A stretch of 64,000 nucleotides of DNA from Eriocheir sinensis. Lineage: Eukaryota; Arthropoda; Malacostraca; Decapoda; Varunidae. Numbering within the stretch: the first letter of the stretch is position 1; each line of letters opens with the position of its first letter. The notes under the pieces were generated by a model. It searched no databases. It was not told the DNA's origin and was given only the letters and a program-made list of their open reading frames with translations. Both the position numbers and the translations under genes were made by a program. Location: NCBI RefSeq assembly GCF_024679095.1, contig NW_026111787.1:868001-932000 (forward strand), written 5' to 3'. This document shows positions 1 to 18,660 of this stretch, piece by piece.

Positions 1-1680
1 TTACCATATTGTATGTGTATTTTGTATATTTATTTTAATACAAATTTAATTATTTGATGTGTATTTTTGTATATATATTTTTATAAAAATATGCTTTATT
101 TATGGGTATTTTGCATCTTTATTTTCATACAATTTTACATTATTTGATTGATATTCTGTGTATTTATTTTGATACGATTTTACATTGTTCTATGTGTATT
201 TTGTACATATTTTATTAAACATTTTTACATTATTTAATGTGCATTTTCTATATATATTTTATACGTATATACATTACTTTATGTCTATTTGTTTATATAT
301 TTTCATACAAATTTACATTATTTTATGTGTATTTTGTATATGTATTTCAATACAAATTTATCTAATCTTATGTGTATTTTGTATTTCTATTTTCATACAA
401 ATTGAATTTTTTTGTGTGTATTTTTGTATGTATTTTTATACAAATGTTTGTTATTTTATATACTATTTTGTATTTTTATTTTCCTACATATTTACATTCT
501 TTTATTGAAATTTAGTTTATTGAATTTGATACGAATTTACATTATTTTAGGTATATTTTGTATATATATTTTTATTCGTATTTACATCATTTTATGTGTA
601 TTTTTTATATATATTTTCATAGAAATTTACGTAATTTTATGTGTTTTCGTATACATATTTTAATACAAATTTACATTATTTGATATGTATTTTGCATATC
701 TATTTCAATACAAATTTATCTTATTCTATGTGCATTTTGTATATTTATTTTAATACAAATTTAATTATTTTATGTGTATTTTTGTATATATATTTTTATA
801 GAAATATGCGTTATTTTATGGGTATTTTGCTTTTTATTGATATTCTGTTCATTTATTTTGATACGATTCTATATTATTCTATGTGTATTTTGTATATATA
901 TTTTTATACACTTTTCCATTATTTAATGTGTATTTTGTATATATATTTTATACAAATTTACGTTATTTTTTGTGTATTTCTTGATATATTTTGACACAAA
1001 TTTACAATATTTTATGGGTATTTTGTATATATATTTCAAAATTTACCTAGTTTTATGTATATTTTGTATATCTATTTTCATATAAATTCAAACTATTTCT
1101 GGGTATTTTTGTATATATTTTAATACATATTTTACTTATGTTTTGCATATTTTGTAAATTTATTTCCATTCAAATATATATTATTTTATTTGGTATTTTG
1201 TTCATTTATTTTCATACGAATTTACATTATTTTATATGTACTTTGTATATATATTTTTATACGCATTTACATTATTTAATGTTTATTTTGAAAATATATT
1301 TTTATACAAATTCATGTTATTTTATGTGTATTTGTATATATATTTTCATTCAAATTTACATTATTTTATGTGTATTTTGTAAATATATTTCATAACAAAT
1401 TTACCTTATTTCATGTTTATTTTGTATATTAATTTCATTCAATTTTAAACTATTTTATGTGTATATTTGTATTTGTATTTAGGTTATTTTATGTGTATTT
1501 TCTATATATATTTTCATCCAAAATTACATTATTTTATTGGTATTTAGTTAATTTAATTCGATACGAATTTAGATTATTTGATAGGTATTTTGCATACATA
1601 TTTTTATACGCATTTACATTACTTAATGTGTGTTTTGTATATATATTTTTATGCAAATTTGCTTAATTTTCTGTGCATTT
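1..1680 (+). repeat. A+T-rich satellite, forward orientation
   Basis: Tandem monomers of about 45-46 bp, each carrying words such as ATGTGTATTTTGTATATA followed by TTTATACAAATTTACATTA. Monomers differ by substitutions and small indels, so the array is old or poorly homogenised. Short Phe/Tyr/Ile-rich ORFs seen here run through monomers in several frames and are not genes. No other element is visible in this stretch. Confidence 0.9.
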
Positions 1681-4600
1681 TTATACATAAATAATGTGAA
1701 TTTGTATCAAAATATATATACGAATACACATAAAATAGAGTAAATTTCTATGAAAATATACATACAAAATACATTTAAAATTATATAAATAAGTATAAAA
1801 ATATATATACCAAATACACCTAAAATAATGTAAATTCGTATCAAAATAAATAAACAAAATTCCGATAAAAGAACGTATATATGTAGGAAAATAAATATAC
1901 AAAATACACATAAAATAACGAAAATTTGTTTAAAAATATATACAAAAAAAATAATAATAATTTCAATTTGTATGAAAATACATACACAAAATACACATAT
2001 AATTAGTTAAATTTGTATTTAAATACATGTACAAAATACACCTAAAATAATGTAAATTTGTATGAAATGAAAACAAATAAACATAAAATAACGGACATTT
2101 GTATAAAATATATATACAAAATACACATTAAATAATGTAAAATCGTATCAAAATAAATACACAGAATATAAATAAAATAATGTAAATTTGTATGAAAATA
2201 AAGATGCAAAATACCCCAAAAAAAGATAGCATATTTTTATAAAAATACATATACAAAAATACACCTAGATTAATTAAATTTGTATTAAAATTAATATACA
2301 AAATGCACATACAGAAGGTAAATTTGTATTAAAAAAATATGCAAAATACACTAAAACAGTGAAAATTTGTTTCAAAATATATATACGAATACACATAAAA
2401 TAACGTAGATTTCTATAGAAATATATATACAAAATACACATGAAATGATGTAAATACGTATAAAAATATATATACAAAATACACATTAAATAATGTAAAT
2501 TCGCGTCAAAATAAATAAACAAAATATCAATAAAAGAATGTGTATTTATATGAAAATAGATATACAAAATACACATAAAATAGCCTAAATTTGTATAAAA
2601 CTATATACAAAAATGCACAAAAATAATTTAAATTTGTATGAAAATAAATATACAAAATACACGTAAAATTAGGTAAAATTGTATTGAAATACATATACAA
2701 AATACACATAAAATAACGTAAATTTGAATGAAAATACATAAACAAATACACTTAAAATAACGTAAATTTGTATAAAATATATATACAAAATACAAATTAA
2801 ATAATGTAAATATGTATAAAAAAAATATATACTAAACACAAATAGAATAATGCAAAATCGTATCAAAATAAATACACAGAATATTAATAAAATAATGTAA
2901 ATTTGTATGAAAATAAAGAAGCAAGATACCCATATAATAACGCTTTTTTTTTAATATATATACCAAAATACACATAAAAAAATCAATTTGTATTAAAATA
3001 AATATACAAAATACACATACAATAAGGTAAATTTGTATTTAAATAGATATGGAAAATACATATAAAACAATGTAAATTTGTTTCAAAATATATATACGAA
3101 TACACATAAAATAACGTAGATTTCTATAAAAATATATATACAAAAAACATATAAAATGAAGTAAATACGTATAAAAAATGTATACAAAATACACTTAAAA
3201 TAATGTAAATTTGTATCAAAATAAATAAACAAAATACCAATAAAAGAATGTGTAATTATATAAATATAAATTTACAAAATACACATAAAATAACGTAAAT
3301 TTATATAAAACTATATAAAAAAATACACAGAAGTAATTAAATTTGTTTGAAAATAGATATACAAAATACACACAAAATAAGCTAAATTTGAGCTGAAATA
3401 TATATACAAAATACATAAAATAAAGTAAATTTGAATCGAAATATTTATACAAATACACATATAATAACGTAAATTTGTATAAATATATATAAACAAAATA
3501 CACATTAAATAATGTAAATACGTATAAAAAATATGTACAAAATACTCATATAATCAGGTAATTCGTATCAAAATAAATAAACAAAATACCAATAAAATAA
3601 TGTAAATTTGTATGAGAAAACATATAGAAAATACACATAAAATAACGCAAATTTCTATAAAAATATATGTACAAAAATGCACATATAATAAATTTGCATA
3701 AAAATATATATACAAAAACACACATTAGATAATGTGAATGAGTATAAAAATATGAATATTCGTATCGAGTTAAATTAAAAAAATACCATTAAAATAATGT
3801 TATTTTGGATGTAAATATATATAGAAAATACACATAAAATAACCTAAATACAAATGCAAATATACACATAAAATAATTTAAAATTCAATGAAATAAATAT
3901 ACAAAATAAACATAAAATAAGGTAAATTTGTAATGGAATATATGTAAAAATACACATAAAATAATATAAATTTGTATGAAAATATATACAAATACACATA
4001 AAATAACATGAATTTGTATAAAATTTGTATCAAAATATATAAAAATACACACAATAAAATAACGTAAATTTTTATGAAACTGTATATACAAAATACACAT
4101 AAAATAATTTAAATACGTAGAAAAATATATATACAAAATACACATAAAATAATGTAAATTCGTATCAAAATAAGTAAACAAAATTCCAATTAAGGAATGT
4201 ATATTTGTAAGAAAATATATATACAAAATACTAATAAAATAACTAAAATTTGTATAAAAATATATACAAAAATACACAAAAATAATTTAAATTTGTTTGA
4301 AAATAGATATGCAAAATATACATAAAATTAGGCAAATTTGTATTGAAATACATATACAAAATACTCATAAAATAATGTAAATTTGTATGAAAATATATAA
4401 ACAAATACACATAGAATAACGTAAATTTGAATAAAATATATTTGCTAGATACACATTAAATAATGTAAATATGTATAAAAAAAAGTATATACAAAAAACA
4501 AATAGAATAATGTAAAATCGTATCAAAATAAATACATAGAATATTAATAAAATAATGTAAATTTGAATGAAAATAAAGATGCAAAATTCCCATAAAATAG

Positions 4601-6178
4601 CGCATTTTTTTATTAAAATATATATACCAAAATACACATAAAATATTAAAATTTATATTGAAATAGATATACAAAATGCACATACAATAAGGTAAATTTG
4701 TATTGAAAGAGATATCCAAAAAAACATATAAAACAATGTAAATTTGTTACAAAATATATATACGAATACACATAAAATAACGAAGATATCTATAAAAATA
4801 TATATACAAAATACACATAAAATTAATTAAATACGTATAAAAAAAATGTATATAAAATACATATAAAATAATGGAAAATCGAATCAAAATATATAAACAA
4901 AATACCAATAAAAGAATGTGTATTTGTATTAATATAAATATACAAAATAAACGTAAATTAACGTAAATCTGTATAAAACTATATACAAAAATACAGAAAA
5001 AGTAATTAAATTTATATGAAAATAGATATACAAAATACACAAAATAAGCTAAATTTGAATTGAAATATATATACAAAATACAAAAAATAATGTACATTTT
5101 TATCAAAATATTTATTCAAATACACATATAATAACGTAAATTTTTATAAAAATATATAAACAAAATACTCATTAAATACTTTAAATACGTAAAAAATATA
5201 TACAAAATACACATATAATAATGTAATTCGTATAAAAAAAAATAAAAAAATATCAATAAATTAATGTAAATTTGTATGAGAAAACATATACAAAATATAC
5301 ATAAATTTCTATAAAAATATATGTACAAAAATGCACGTAAAATAAAGTAAATTTGCATAAAAATATATGTACAGAACACACATCAAATAATATAAATGCG
5401 CATAAAAATATGTATACAAAATACCTGTGAAATAATCTAAATTCGTATCGAATTAAACTAACAAAATACCAATAAAATAATGAAATTATGTATAAAAGTA
5501 TACATAGAAAATACACATAAAATAACCTAAATAAATATAAATATACTCAAAAAATATAATTATGTATAAAAAGTATATAAAAAAAATAATAAAATAACCT
5601 AAATAGAAATAATATACTCATAAAAATAAATAAATTGAATGAAATAAATATAGAAAATTAACATAAAATAAGGTAAATTTGTAATGAAATATATGTACAA
5701 AATACACATAAAATAATGTCAATTTGTATGAAAATATATATACAAATACACATATAATAACATGAATTTCTATAAAAATATATATTCAAATTAAACATTA
5801 AATAATGTAAATGCGTATAAAAATATATATACAAAGTACATATAAAATAATGTAAATTCGTATCAAAATAAATCAACAAAATACCAATAAAATAATATAT
5901 ATCTGAATGAAAATAAATTTACAAAATACACATAACATAACTAAAATTTGTTTTAAAATATATATAAAAAATACCCAGAAATAATTTGAATTTGTATGAA
6001 AATAGATATACAAAATATACATAAAACTAGGTAAATTTCTTTTGAAATATATATACAAAATAATCATAAAATATTGTAATTTTGTGTCAAAATATATAAA
6101 CAAATACACATAAAATTATGTAAATTTGTATAAAATATAAATACAAAATACACATTAAATAAGGGAAAACTGTATAAA
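1681..6178 (-). repeat. A+T-rich satellite, inverted orientation
   Basis: The same monomer as in 1-1680 but reverse complemented (TAAATTTGTATAAAAATATA then CAAAATACACATAAAATAA). Some variant monomers, for example one with ATCGTATCAAAATAAATA, recur at irregular spacing (about 2148, 2866, 4518), so any higher-order order is weak. The array stops where a LINE has inserted at about 6179. Confidence 0.9.
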
Positions 6179-11984
<5,806 letters not shown>

Positions 11985-13600
11985 TAAAACAACAAGAAAA
12001 AGCACACCAAGAACTCAAAGAACAACAAGAAAGAGCACAGCAACAACAAGAAAGAGCACAGCAACAACAAGAAGGAACACTCCAAGAACTCAAAGAACAA
12101 CAAGAAAGAGCACAGCAACAACAAGAAGGAACACTCCAAGAACTCAAAGAACAACAAGAAAGAGCACAGCAACAACAAGAAAGAGCACAGCAACAACAAG
12201 AAGGAACACTCCAAGAACTCAAAGAACAACAAGAAAGAGCACAGCAATAACAAGAAGGAACACTCCAAGAACTCAAAGAACAACAAGAAAGAGCACAGCA
12301 ACAACAAGAAGGAACACTCCAAGAACTCAAAGAACAACAAGAAAGAGCACAGCAACAACAAGAAAGAGCACAGCAACAACAAGAAGGAACACTCCAAGAA
12401 CTCAAAGAACAACAAGAAAGCACAGCAACAACAAGAAGGAACACTCCAAGAACTCAAAGAACAACAAGAAAGAGCACAGCAATAACAAGAAGGAACACTC
12501 CAAGAACTCAAAGAACAACAAGAAAGAGCACAGCAACAACAAGAAGGAACACTCCAAGAACTCAAAGAACAACAAGAAAGAGCACAGCAACAACAAGAAG
12601 GAACACTCCAAGAACTCAAAGAACAACAAGAAAGAGCACAGCAACAACAAGAAGGAACACTCCAAGAACTCAAAGAACAACAAGAAAGAGCACAGCAACA
12701 ACAAGAAGGAACACTCCAAGAACTCAAAGAACAACAAGAAAGAGCACAGCAATAACAAGAAAGAACACTCCAAGAACTCAAAGAACAACAAGAAAGAGCA
12801 CAGCAACAAGAATGAACACTCCAAGAACTCAAAGAACAACAAGAAAGCACAGCAACAACCAGAAGTACCACTCCAAGAACTCAAAGAACAACAAGACTGA
12901 GCACAGAAACACCAACCAAGAACACTCCAAGAACTCAAAGAACAACAAGAAAGAGCACAGCAACAACAAGAAGGAACACTCCAAGAACTCAAAGAACAAC
13001 AAGAAAGAGCACAGCAACAACAAGAAGGAACACTCCAAGAACTCAAAGAACAACAAGAAAGCACAGCAATAACAAGAAAGAACACTCCAAGAACTCAAAG
13101 AACAACAAGAAAGAGCACAGCAACAACAAGAAAGAGCACAGCAACAACAAGAAGGAACACTCCAAGAACTCAAAGAACAACAAGAAAGAGCACAGCAACA
13201 ACAAGAAAGAACACTCCAAGAACTCAAAGAACAACAAGAAAGAGCACAGCAACAACAAGAAGGAACACTCCAAGAACTCAAAGAACAACAAGAAAGAGCA
13301 CAGCAATAACAAGAAAGAACACTCCAAGAACTCAAAGAACAACAAGAAAGAGCACAGCAACAACAAGAAAGAGCACAGCAACAACAAGAAGGAACACTCC
13401 AAGAACTCAAAGAACAACAAGAAAGAGCACAGCAACAACAAGAAAGAACACTCCAAGAACTCAAAGAACAACAAGAAAGAGCACACCAAGAACTCAAAGA
13501 ACAACAAGAAAGAGCACACCAAGAACTCAAAGAACAACAAGAAAGAGCACAGCAACAACAAGAAGGAACACTCCAAGAACTCAAAGAACAGCTAGAAGAT
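11985..13600 (+). repeat. 54-bp minisatellite encoding an 18-residue coiled-coil unit
   Basis: About 30 units built on a 54-bp period (CAAGAACTCAAAGAACAACA, then AGAAAGAGCACAGCAACAAC, then AAGAAGGAACACTC). In the gag frame each unit encodes a Gln/Glu-rich helix with LQELKEQQERAQQQQEG, and 18-bp subunits are duplicated within some units. The same frame is broken by CAA-to-TAA changes near 12246, 12480, 12750, 13068 and 13307 and by 2-bp losses (for example near 12416). Antisense Cys/Ser-rich ORFs here are shadows. Confidence 0.93.
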
Positions 13601-14869
13601 CGCTTCACAGGTTTACAGCTACAGCTAAAAGCAGTACAAGATGGAAGTGAGTCAGTGCGAAGAGAAATGACTGATGTGACCACGAACTTGGGACAACGCC
13701 TGATAGAAGTGGAGAAAGAACACACAAATCTTCAACAAGAGATGGAGGTGGTACGAGAGACGACACACAAAGAAATATTAGAAGTGCAGGGAAAGGTGAA
13801 CCGTACTGAGCAGGCAGTTTGTGATGTAAGTGACAGAGTGAAGGCCCTTGAAGACTGCTTGGTTGGAAACGGACAGCCAGTGCCTGCAGGGGCTAGTTGT
13901 ACCCAAGATGCTTCTCCTACGCAAGTCCGGGGTAGTTTGAGCCCTGTTTCGCCTGAGTTTATCCCCGCAAGAAGTTCCGCCAGCCCCATGAGTCCGCTGA
14001 GGTCGCCTGTTAGAAAGAAGCCTCAGGAGTTTGATGGCAAGGTCTCCTGGGAGGCTTACCGCGCTGAGTTTGAGCTGTTGGCAGCTCGGAACGGATGGGA
14101 TGACCAAGAATGCGCGGTACAGCTGGCCACTAGCCTGAAAGGGGCGGCGCTGGAGGTCCTTGCTCAGCTCGACAATGCGACAAAGGGCAGCTACAGCGGG
14201 CTGGCACAGGCGCTGGAGCAACGATATGGGACCAAGCACCAGAACGAGCTCTTCAGGGTTAGGTTCAGAACCCGCAACAGGAGGCGCGGCGAGTCTCTTC
14301 AGGAACTCGCTCAGGACCTTGAGAGCATGGCGCACAAGGCATACCCAGGTGCCACCCCTGACCTGCTGACGGTTTTGCTGCGTGATCAATTCATCGATGC
14401 CCTGGACAGCCCTCAGCTGAAGATACAAGTGAACCAAGCTAAGCCAACATCAATGCAGGAAGCTCTGGCACGTGCCATGGAGTTTGAGTCCTTTGTTAGG
14501 TCTAGCTTGTCAAGCTTCAGGGACGACTCGACTTCTGGCTTTAGGGCACGAAAGGGCGCTGTCAGCGACACAGACAGGTTCCAAGGAACGTGCTGGTACT
14601 GCGAGAAGGTTGGGCACAAGGAGAACGAATGCTATAAGAGGAAGAAGGAATATGAAGGTGGCGCTGAAGAAGAAGCCCAGGAAAGGACCCAAGTGCTGGA
14701 TCTGTGGAGAAAAGGGGCACTGGAAGAATTAGTGTCGGAAAACTGTGCCCCCAGCGAGGGACCACCACTCGGGAAACTAAGAAGGACTGGTTCACGGGGG
14801 CAACGACCAGTCTGTCCTGTACAAGTGTACATGCCCCGAAGATATCAGTGTGCAGGAGAACCACCATGA
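13310..14869 (+). CDS. gag: Gag polyprotein (5'-eroded, frame-damaged)
   Basis: The frame is open from just after a TAA at 13307-13309 through the last repeat units into unique sequence; the first ATG after the repeats is at about 13667, so the true start lies in or upstream of the minisatellite. After the coiled coil comes a capsid region of the retrotransposon Gag type (EFDGKVSWEAYRAEF, then LKGAALEVLAQL, RTRNRRRGESLQELAQDL, RDQFIDAL). A CCHC zinc knuckle follows (CWYCEKVGHKENEC). A second knuckle (CWICGEKGH) is present but in another frame, and its reading hits a TAG just before the final Cys at about 14733. Gag would form the particle and bind RNA. The frame after the first knuckle is probably out of register, so its last 60-70 residues are not original. 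Confidence 0.8.
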   Translation, partial: QERTLQELKEQQERAQQQQERAQQQQEGTLQELKEQQERAQQQQERTLQELKEQQERAHQELKEQQERAHQELKEQQERAQQQQEGTLQELKEQLEDRFTGLQLQLKAVQDGSESVRREMTDVTTNLGQRLIEVEKEHTNLQQEMEVVRETTHKEILEVQGKVNRTEQAVCDVSDRVKALEDCLVGNGQPVPAGASCTQDASPTQVRGSLSPVSPEFIPARSSASPMSPLRSPVRKKPQEFDGKVSWEAYRAEFELLAARNGWDDQECAVQLATSLKGAALEVLAQLDNATKGSYSGLAQALEQRYGTKHQNELFRVRFRTRNRRRGESLQELAQDLESMAHKAYPGATPDLLTVLLRDQFIDALDSPQLKIQVNQAKPTSMQEALARAMEFESFVRSSLSSFRDDSTSGFRARKGAVSDTDRFQGTCWYCEKVGHKENECYKRKKEYEGGAEEEAQERTQVLDLWRKGALEELVSENCAPSEGPPLGKLRRTGSRGQRPVCPVQVYMPRRYQCAGEPP

Positions 14870-14893
14870 CAAGCTGCCAAGTGGAGGGCAAGG

Positions 14894-17800
14894 TTGTGGC
14901 CTGTGGTCATCGACACAGGCTCGGAACGCACATTGGTGCGGCCTGACGTGGTGAGTCATCGTCGGCTTCCTAAGACGCCGCATCGATTGTGCGGAGTCAC
15001 AGGACACTACGCAGAGCTCAGAGGCCCAGTGGACGTGAAGTTTGAGCTCGGAGGAAAAGAAGAGTTCCTCTCTGTCTGCGTGGCTGACATGGACGACCCC
15101 TGCATCCTAGGTATGGATTATCTTGTCTCCCACAGGTGCGAGCTGGACTTCCGCGCTAAGCAGCTGACTGTAGGAGGAAGGAGGGTGCCACTGACAACTG
15201 TGAACAATGAAGACCTGCCAGTGACGGTCAAACGCACCACCATTATTCCTCCGAGGTCGGAGATGCTGTTACCCTGTCAAATTACGGGTGCCCCCCCGGC
15301 TAGCCTGTGTGTGGTAGAGAGTGGAAGTCGATTCCCGGTAGAAAACGGGGTGATTGTAGGCAGTACTTTGGTAGACCCTGCTGCAGCGGAAGTGCCTGTC
15401 GTCGTGGCCAATGTCTCCTTTAGCCCAAAGAAAATAGAACAAGGGACCATGGTGGGGTTGTGCCAAGAGATCGACCAGGAACCGAGAACCTGTGTCTGCA
15501 GGAGAACCCTGACGAAGCACCAGGAGGAGCTGCCCGACTACCTGCGCGACCTGTTTGACAGGAGCTCCAAGTGTCTAGAGGAGCCCCAAGTGGAACAGCT
15601 CAGGGAGTTTCTCGTGAGGAATGCAGATGTGTTTTCCACAGGAGACCTGGACTTGGGGTGTACGGACCTGGTAGAGCACCACATCGACACAGGTAGCCAC
15701 CGCCCAGTGAAGCAAGCTCCTCGAAGGATGGCACCAGCCCGTCGCAAGGAGATGGATGAGGTAATGGATGATCTCCGGCAACAGGGGTTAATCGAGCGGT
15801 CCAGCAGCCCGTGGGCGTCTGCTGTAGTGCTCGTCAGGAAAAAGGACGGTTCCCTCAGGTGCTGCGTGGACTACCGAGCCCTCAACGATCTCACCATCAA
15901 GGATTCATACCCACTCCCACGGATCGACGACACGCTCGACGCTTTGGTGGGCTCCAAGTGGTTTTCAACACTGGATATGAAGTCTGGGTATCACCAAGTC
16001 AAAATGGCGGAACAGGACAAAGAGAAAACAGCCTTCTCCTACGGTCAAGGCCTGTGGCAGTTTAAGGTTATGCCCTTTGGCCTCTGCAACGCGCCGGCCA
16101 CGTTCGAGCGGTTGATGGAGAGGGTGCTGGAGGGACTTCACTGGAAGACGGCACTCATCTACCTCGACGACGTGATTGTCTTTGGCCAGACCTTCGAACA
16201 GGAGATGGAAAGGCTATCAGAGGTTTTCGCCCGGTTTAGAGCTGCACACCTTAAGCTCAGCCCGAAGAAATGCTGCCTATTCCAAAGGGAGGTCCAATAC
16301 TTGGGACACATCTTGAGCGAGGCTGGAGTACGCACTGATCCTGAGAAGGTGGCTGCGGTAAGGGACTGGCCGACACCCACCAACGTGAAGGAGCTGCGGA
16401 GCTTCCTCGGGTTGTGCCCATACTACCGCAGGTTTGTAAAAGGCTTCGCTACGATTGCTGCACCACTGCACCTCCTGACGAAGAAGGGGCGCAAGTTTGA
16501 GTGGACAGCGGAAACTCAGGTTGCCTTTGAGAAGCTCAAGGAGGCCCTCATCAGCTCGCCCGTACTCACCTACCCAGACCCCTCTAAGCCTTTTATATTG
16601 GATTGTGATGCCAGTGATGAGGGGATTGGTGGAGTGCTGTCCCAGGCATGTGCCGACATGGAACGGGTTGTGGCCTACTTCAGCAAGAAGCTCACTCCAG
16701 CCGAGAAAAACTATTGCGTGACCCGGAAAGAACTCCTGGCAGTAGTCAAGAGCCTTGACTTTTTCCATGCTTACCTGTACTGTGCAACTTTCACCATCCG
16801 CACGGATCACGCTGCATTACGGTGGCTGAAATCACTGAAAAACCCTGAGGGCCAGCTTGCTCGCTGGATAGGTAAACTAGAGCAGCATCACTACACTATT
16901 GTGCACCGGTCTGGGCTAACACACGGTAACGCGGACAGCTTGACCCGGCGCCCCTGCCTACCTGAGTGTCAACATTGCCTCCAGAGGGAAAGCGTCCAGA
17001 ATATGTGCCGCCGCACTACAGTGGAACAGACAGCGGAGGTGCCATGGGAAGACTTGGGAAAACTGCAGCGGGAGGACCGAGATCTGAGACCAATTATGGA
17101 GTGGCTGAGTCAGTCGTCAACGCGACCTGGGTGGGAAGTAATTTCTAGAGAAAGCCCTACCACCAAGAATTACTGGACTCAGTGGGACACTCTTCGGATG
17201 GACGACGGGGTGTTGCAGCGACGCTGGGTCTCTCATGATGGTCTTGACCACTACTGGTCCACGGTGCTACCTGTGAAGTCCCGGGAAGGCGTCTTGAAAG
17301 AAATGCACGACAGCATCACCAGCGGACACCTTGGGGTAAAGAAGACACTGAGTCGCCTGCGCCAAAGGTTCTACTGGGTTGGCATGAGGAAGGACGTGGA
17401 AGAATGGTGTCACGCGTGTGAGGTGTGCTGTGCAAAGAAGGGCCCCAAGAAGCGTCACCGTGCCCCATTGCAACTATACCAGGTTGGAGCCCCCATGGAA
17501 CGGGTGGCAGTGGATATAGCAGGACCCTTGCCTCTAACGACGGGCGGAAATAGGTACATCTGCGTCACAATGGATTACTTCCCCAAGTGGCCGGAAGCCT
17601 ACGCCATCCCTGACCAGGAAGCCACTACCATCGCCAAGGTTTTGGTGGAGGAGTTCTTCTGTCGCTTCGGTGTGCCTAACGAGCTCCATTCCGACCAGGG
17701 AAGGAATTTTGAGCCAACAGTCCTTGCTGAGTGCTGCAAGCTTCTGGGTATCAAGAAGACCCGGACCACTCCTCTGCACCCACAGTCAGATGGAATGGTG

Positions 17801-18613
17801 GAGAGGTTTAATTGGACGTTGGGCCAGGAGTTGGCCAAGCAGTGCAACAATGATCAGTCTTCATGGGATCAGAAGCTGCCTGCGCTTCTCATGGCCTACA
17901 GGTCTGCCGCCCACGAAACTACGGGGTATTCACCGGCAAAGCTGATGTTTGGACGTGAGCTGCGATTGCCGGTGGACCTACTGACAGGAAGGCCTCCTGG
18001 GGAAAGCCTTCCAAGGGACGCCTCCAGTTTTGCCCGTCAACTAGAGGAACGGCTGGAAGAGTTGCACCATCAAGATCGAGGTGTCTTGAAGTTCTCCGGG
18101 GAGGCCATGAAGCGCGGTTACAATATGAGGGCAGGCCACGTTGACTTCAAGGAAGGAGACCAAGTCTGGCTTTACAACCCGCAGAGGAAGAAAGGACAGT
18201 CTCCGAAGTTACAGAGCCCCTGGGAAGGCCCTTACACTGTGCTAGAACGCCTCTCCGACGTGACTTACCGAATCCGGAGAACGGAAAGGACCAAGCCGAA
18301 AGTTGTCCACGTCAACCGCCTATGGAGGTACCACGGTCCGGGAAACTACACCTGGAACAACTACAGACACCCAGCAGCCGACGAAAACGCAAGGGACGTC
18401 CAGGACCGAGAGGAGGTCGACGACGACATAGGTCTTCTGGACCTTTCAGCCGAGGGATATAACCTCCCGGCTTCGGCAGATGTTTCAGGGACACCCCAAG
18501 AAGCGGACGACGACGAGACGCACCAGGAGACAGACGCGCAGGAGGCACCGAGCAGAAGACAGAGACAATGCAGGCGTCCACAGCGGTACGACGATTATTA
18601 TGTTTTTGATTAA
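14894..18613 (+). CDS. pol: Pol polyprotein: protease, reverse transcriptase, RNase H, integrase
   Basis: 1239 codons without a stop. The aspartic protease site VIDTGSERT lies at about residues 6-14. Reverse transcriptase shows LDMKSGYHQVKM at about 360 and YLDDVIVF at about 422; RNase H shows LDCDASDEGIGG at about 569 and TDHAALRWL at about 636. Integrase has the HHCC zinc finger (HLGVKK to CHACEVC, about 810-845), then core residues in DIAGPLP (873), SDQGR (933) and DGMVERFNWTL (969, catalytic Glu). A basic, acidic tail ends the protein. The listed start is a TTG at the protease; the frame upstream lacks a credible start, and protease-flanking residues continue in another frame, so pol was made by fusion or frameshift with gag, or an indel lies near 14890. 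No envelope follows. Confidence 0.92.
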   Translation: MWPVVIDTGSERTLVRPDVVSHRRLPKTPHRLCGVTGHYAELRGPVDVKFELGGKEEFLSVCVADMDDPCILGMDYLVSHRCELDFRAKQLTVGGRRVPLTTVNNEDLPVTVKRTTIIPPRSEMLLPCQITGAPPASLCVVESGSRFPVENGVIVGSTLVDPAAAEVPVVVANVSFSPKKIEQGTMVGLCQEIDQEPRTCVCRRTLTKHQEELPDYLRDLFDRSSKCLEEPQVEQLREFLVRNADVFSTGDLDLGCTDLVEHHIDTGSHRPVKQAPRRMAPARRKEMDEVMDDLRQQGLIERSSSPWASAVVLVRKKDGSLRCCVDYRALNDLTIKDSYPLPRIDDTLDALVGSKWFSTLDMKSGYHQVKMAEQDKEKTAFSYGQGLWQFKVMPFGLCNAPATFERLMERVLEGLHWKTALIYLDDVIVFGQTFEQEMERLSEVFARFRAAHLKLSPKKCCLFQREVQYLGHILSEAGVRTDPEKVAAVRDWPTPTNVKELRSFLGLCPYYRRFVKGFATIAAPLHLLTKKGRKFEWTAETQVAFEKLKEALISSPVLTYPDPSKPFILDCDASDEGIGGVLSQACADMERVVAYFSKKLTPAEKNYCVTRKELLAVVKSLDFFHAYLYCATFTIRTDHAALRWLKSLKNPEGQLARWIGKLEQHHYTIVHRSGLTHGNADSLTRRPCLPECQHCLQRESVQNMCRRTTVEQTAEVPWEDLGKLQREDRDLRPIMEWLSQSSTRPGWEVISRESPTTKNYWTQWDTLRMDDGVLQRRWVSHDGLDHYWSTVLPVKSREGVLKEMHDSITSGHLGVKKTLSRLRQRFYWVGMRKDVEEWCHACEVCCAKKGPKKRHRAPLQLYQVGAPMERVAVDIAGPLPLTTGGNRYICVTMDYFPKWPEAYAIPDQEATTIAKVLVEEFFCRFGVPNELHSDQGRNFEPTVLAECCKLLGIKKTRTTPLHPQSDGMVERFNWTLGQELAKQCNNDQSSWDQKLPALLMAYRSAAHETTGYSPAKLMFGRELRLPVDLLTGRPPGESLPRDASSFARQLEERLEELHHQDRGVLKFSGEAMKRGYNMRAGHVDFKEGDQVWLYNPQRKKGQSPKLQSPWEGPYTVLERLSDVTYRIRRTERTKPKVVHVNRLWRYHGPGNYTWNNYRHPAADENARDVQDREEVDDDIGLLDLSAEGYNLPASADVSGTPQEADDDETHQETDAQEAPSRRQRQCRRPQRYDDYYVFD

Positions 18614-18660
18614 TTCTCTTATGTTTGTATATAGTTAAGTGTGTGATCGGGACGATCACA

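Noticed and set aside
13778..17945. Numerous 60-219-residue ORFs within gag-pol in other frames or antisense
   Set aside because: Shadows of the gag and pol frames.
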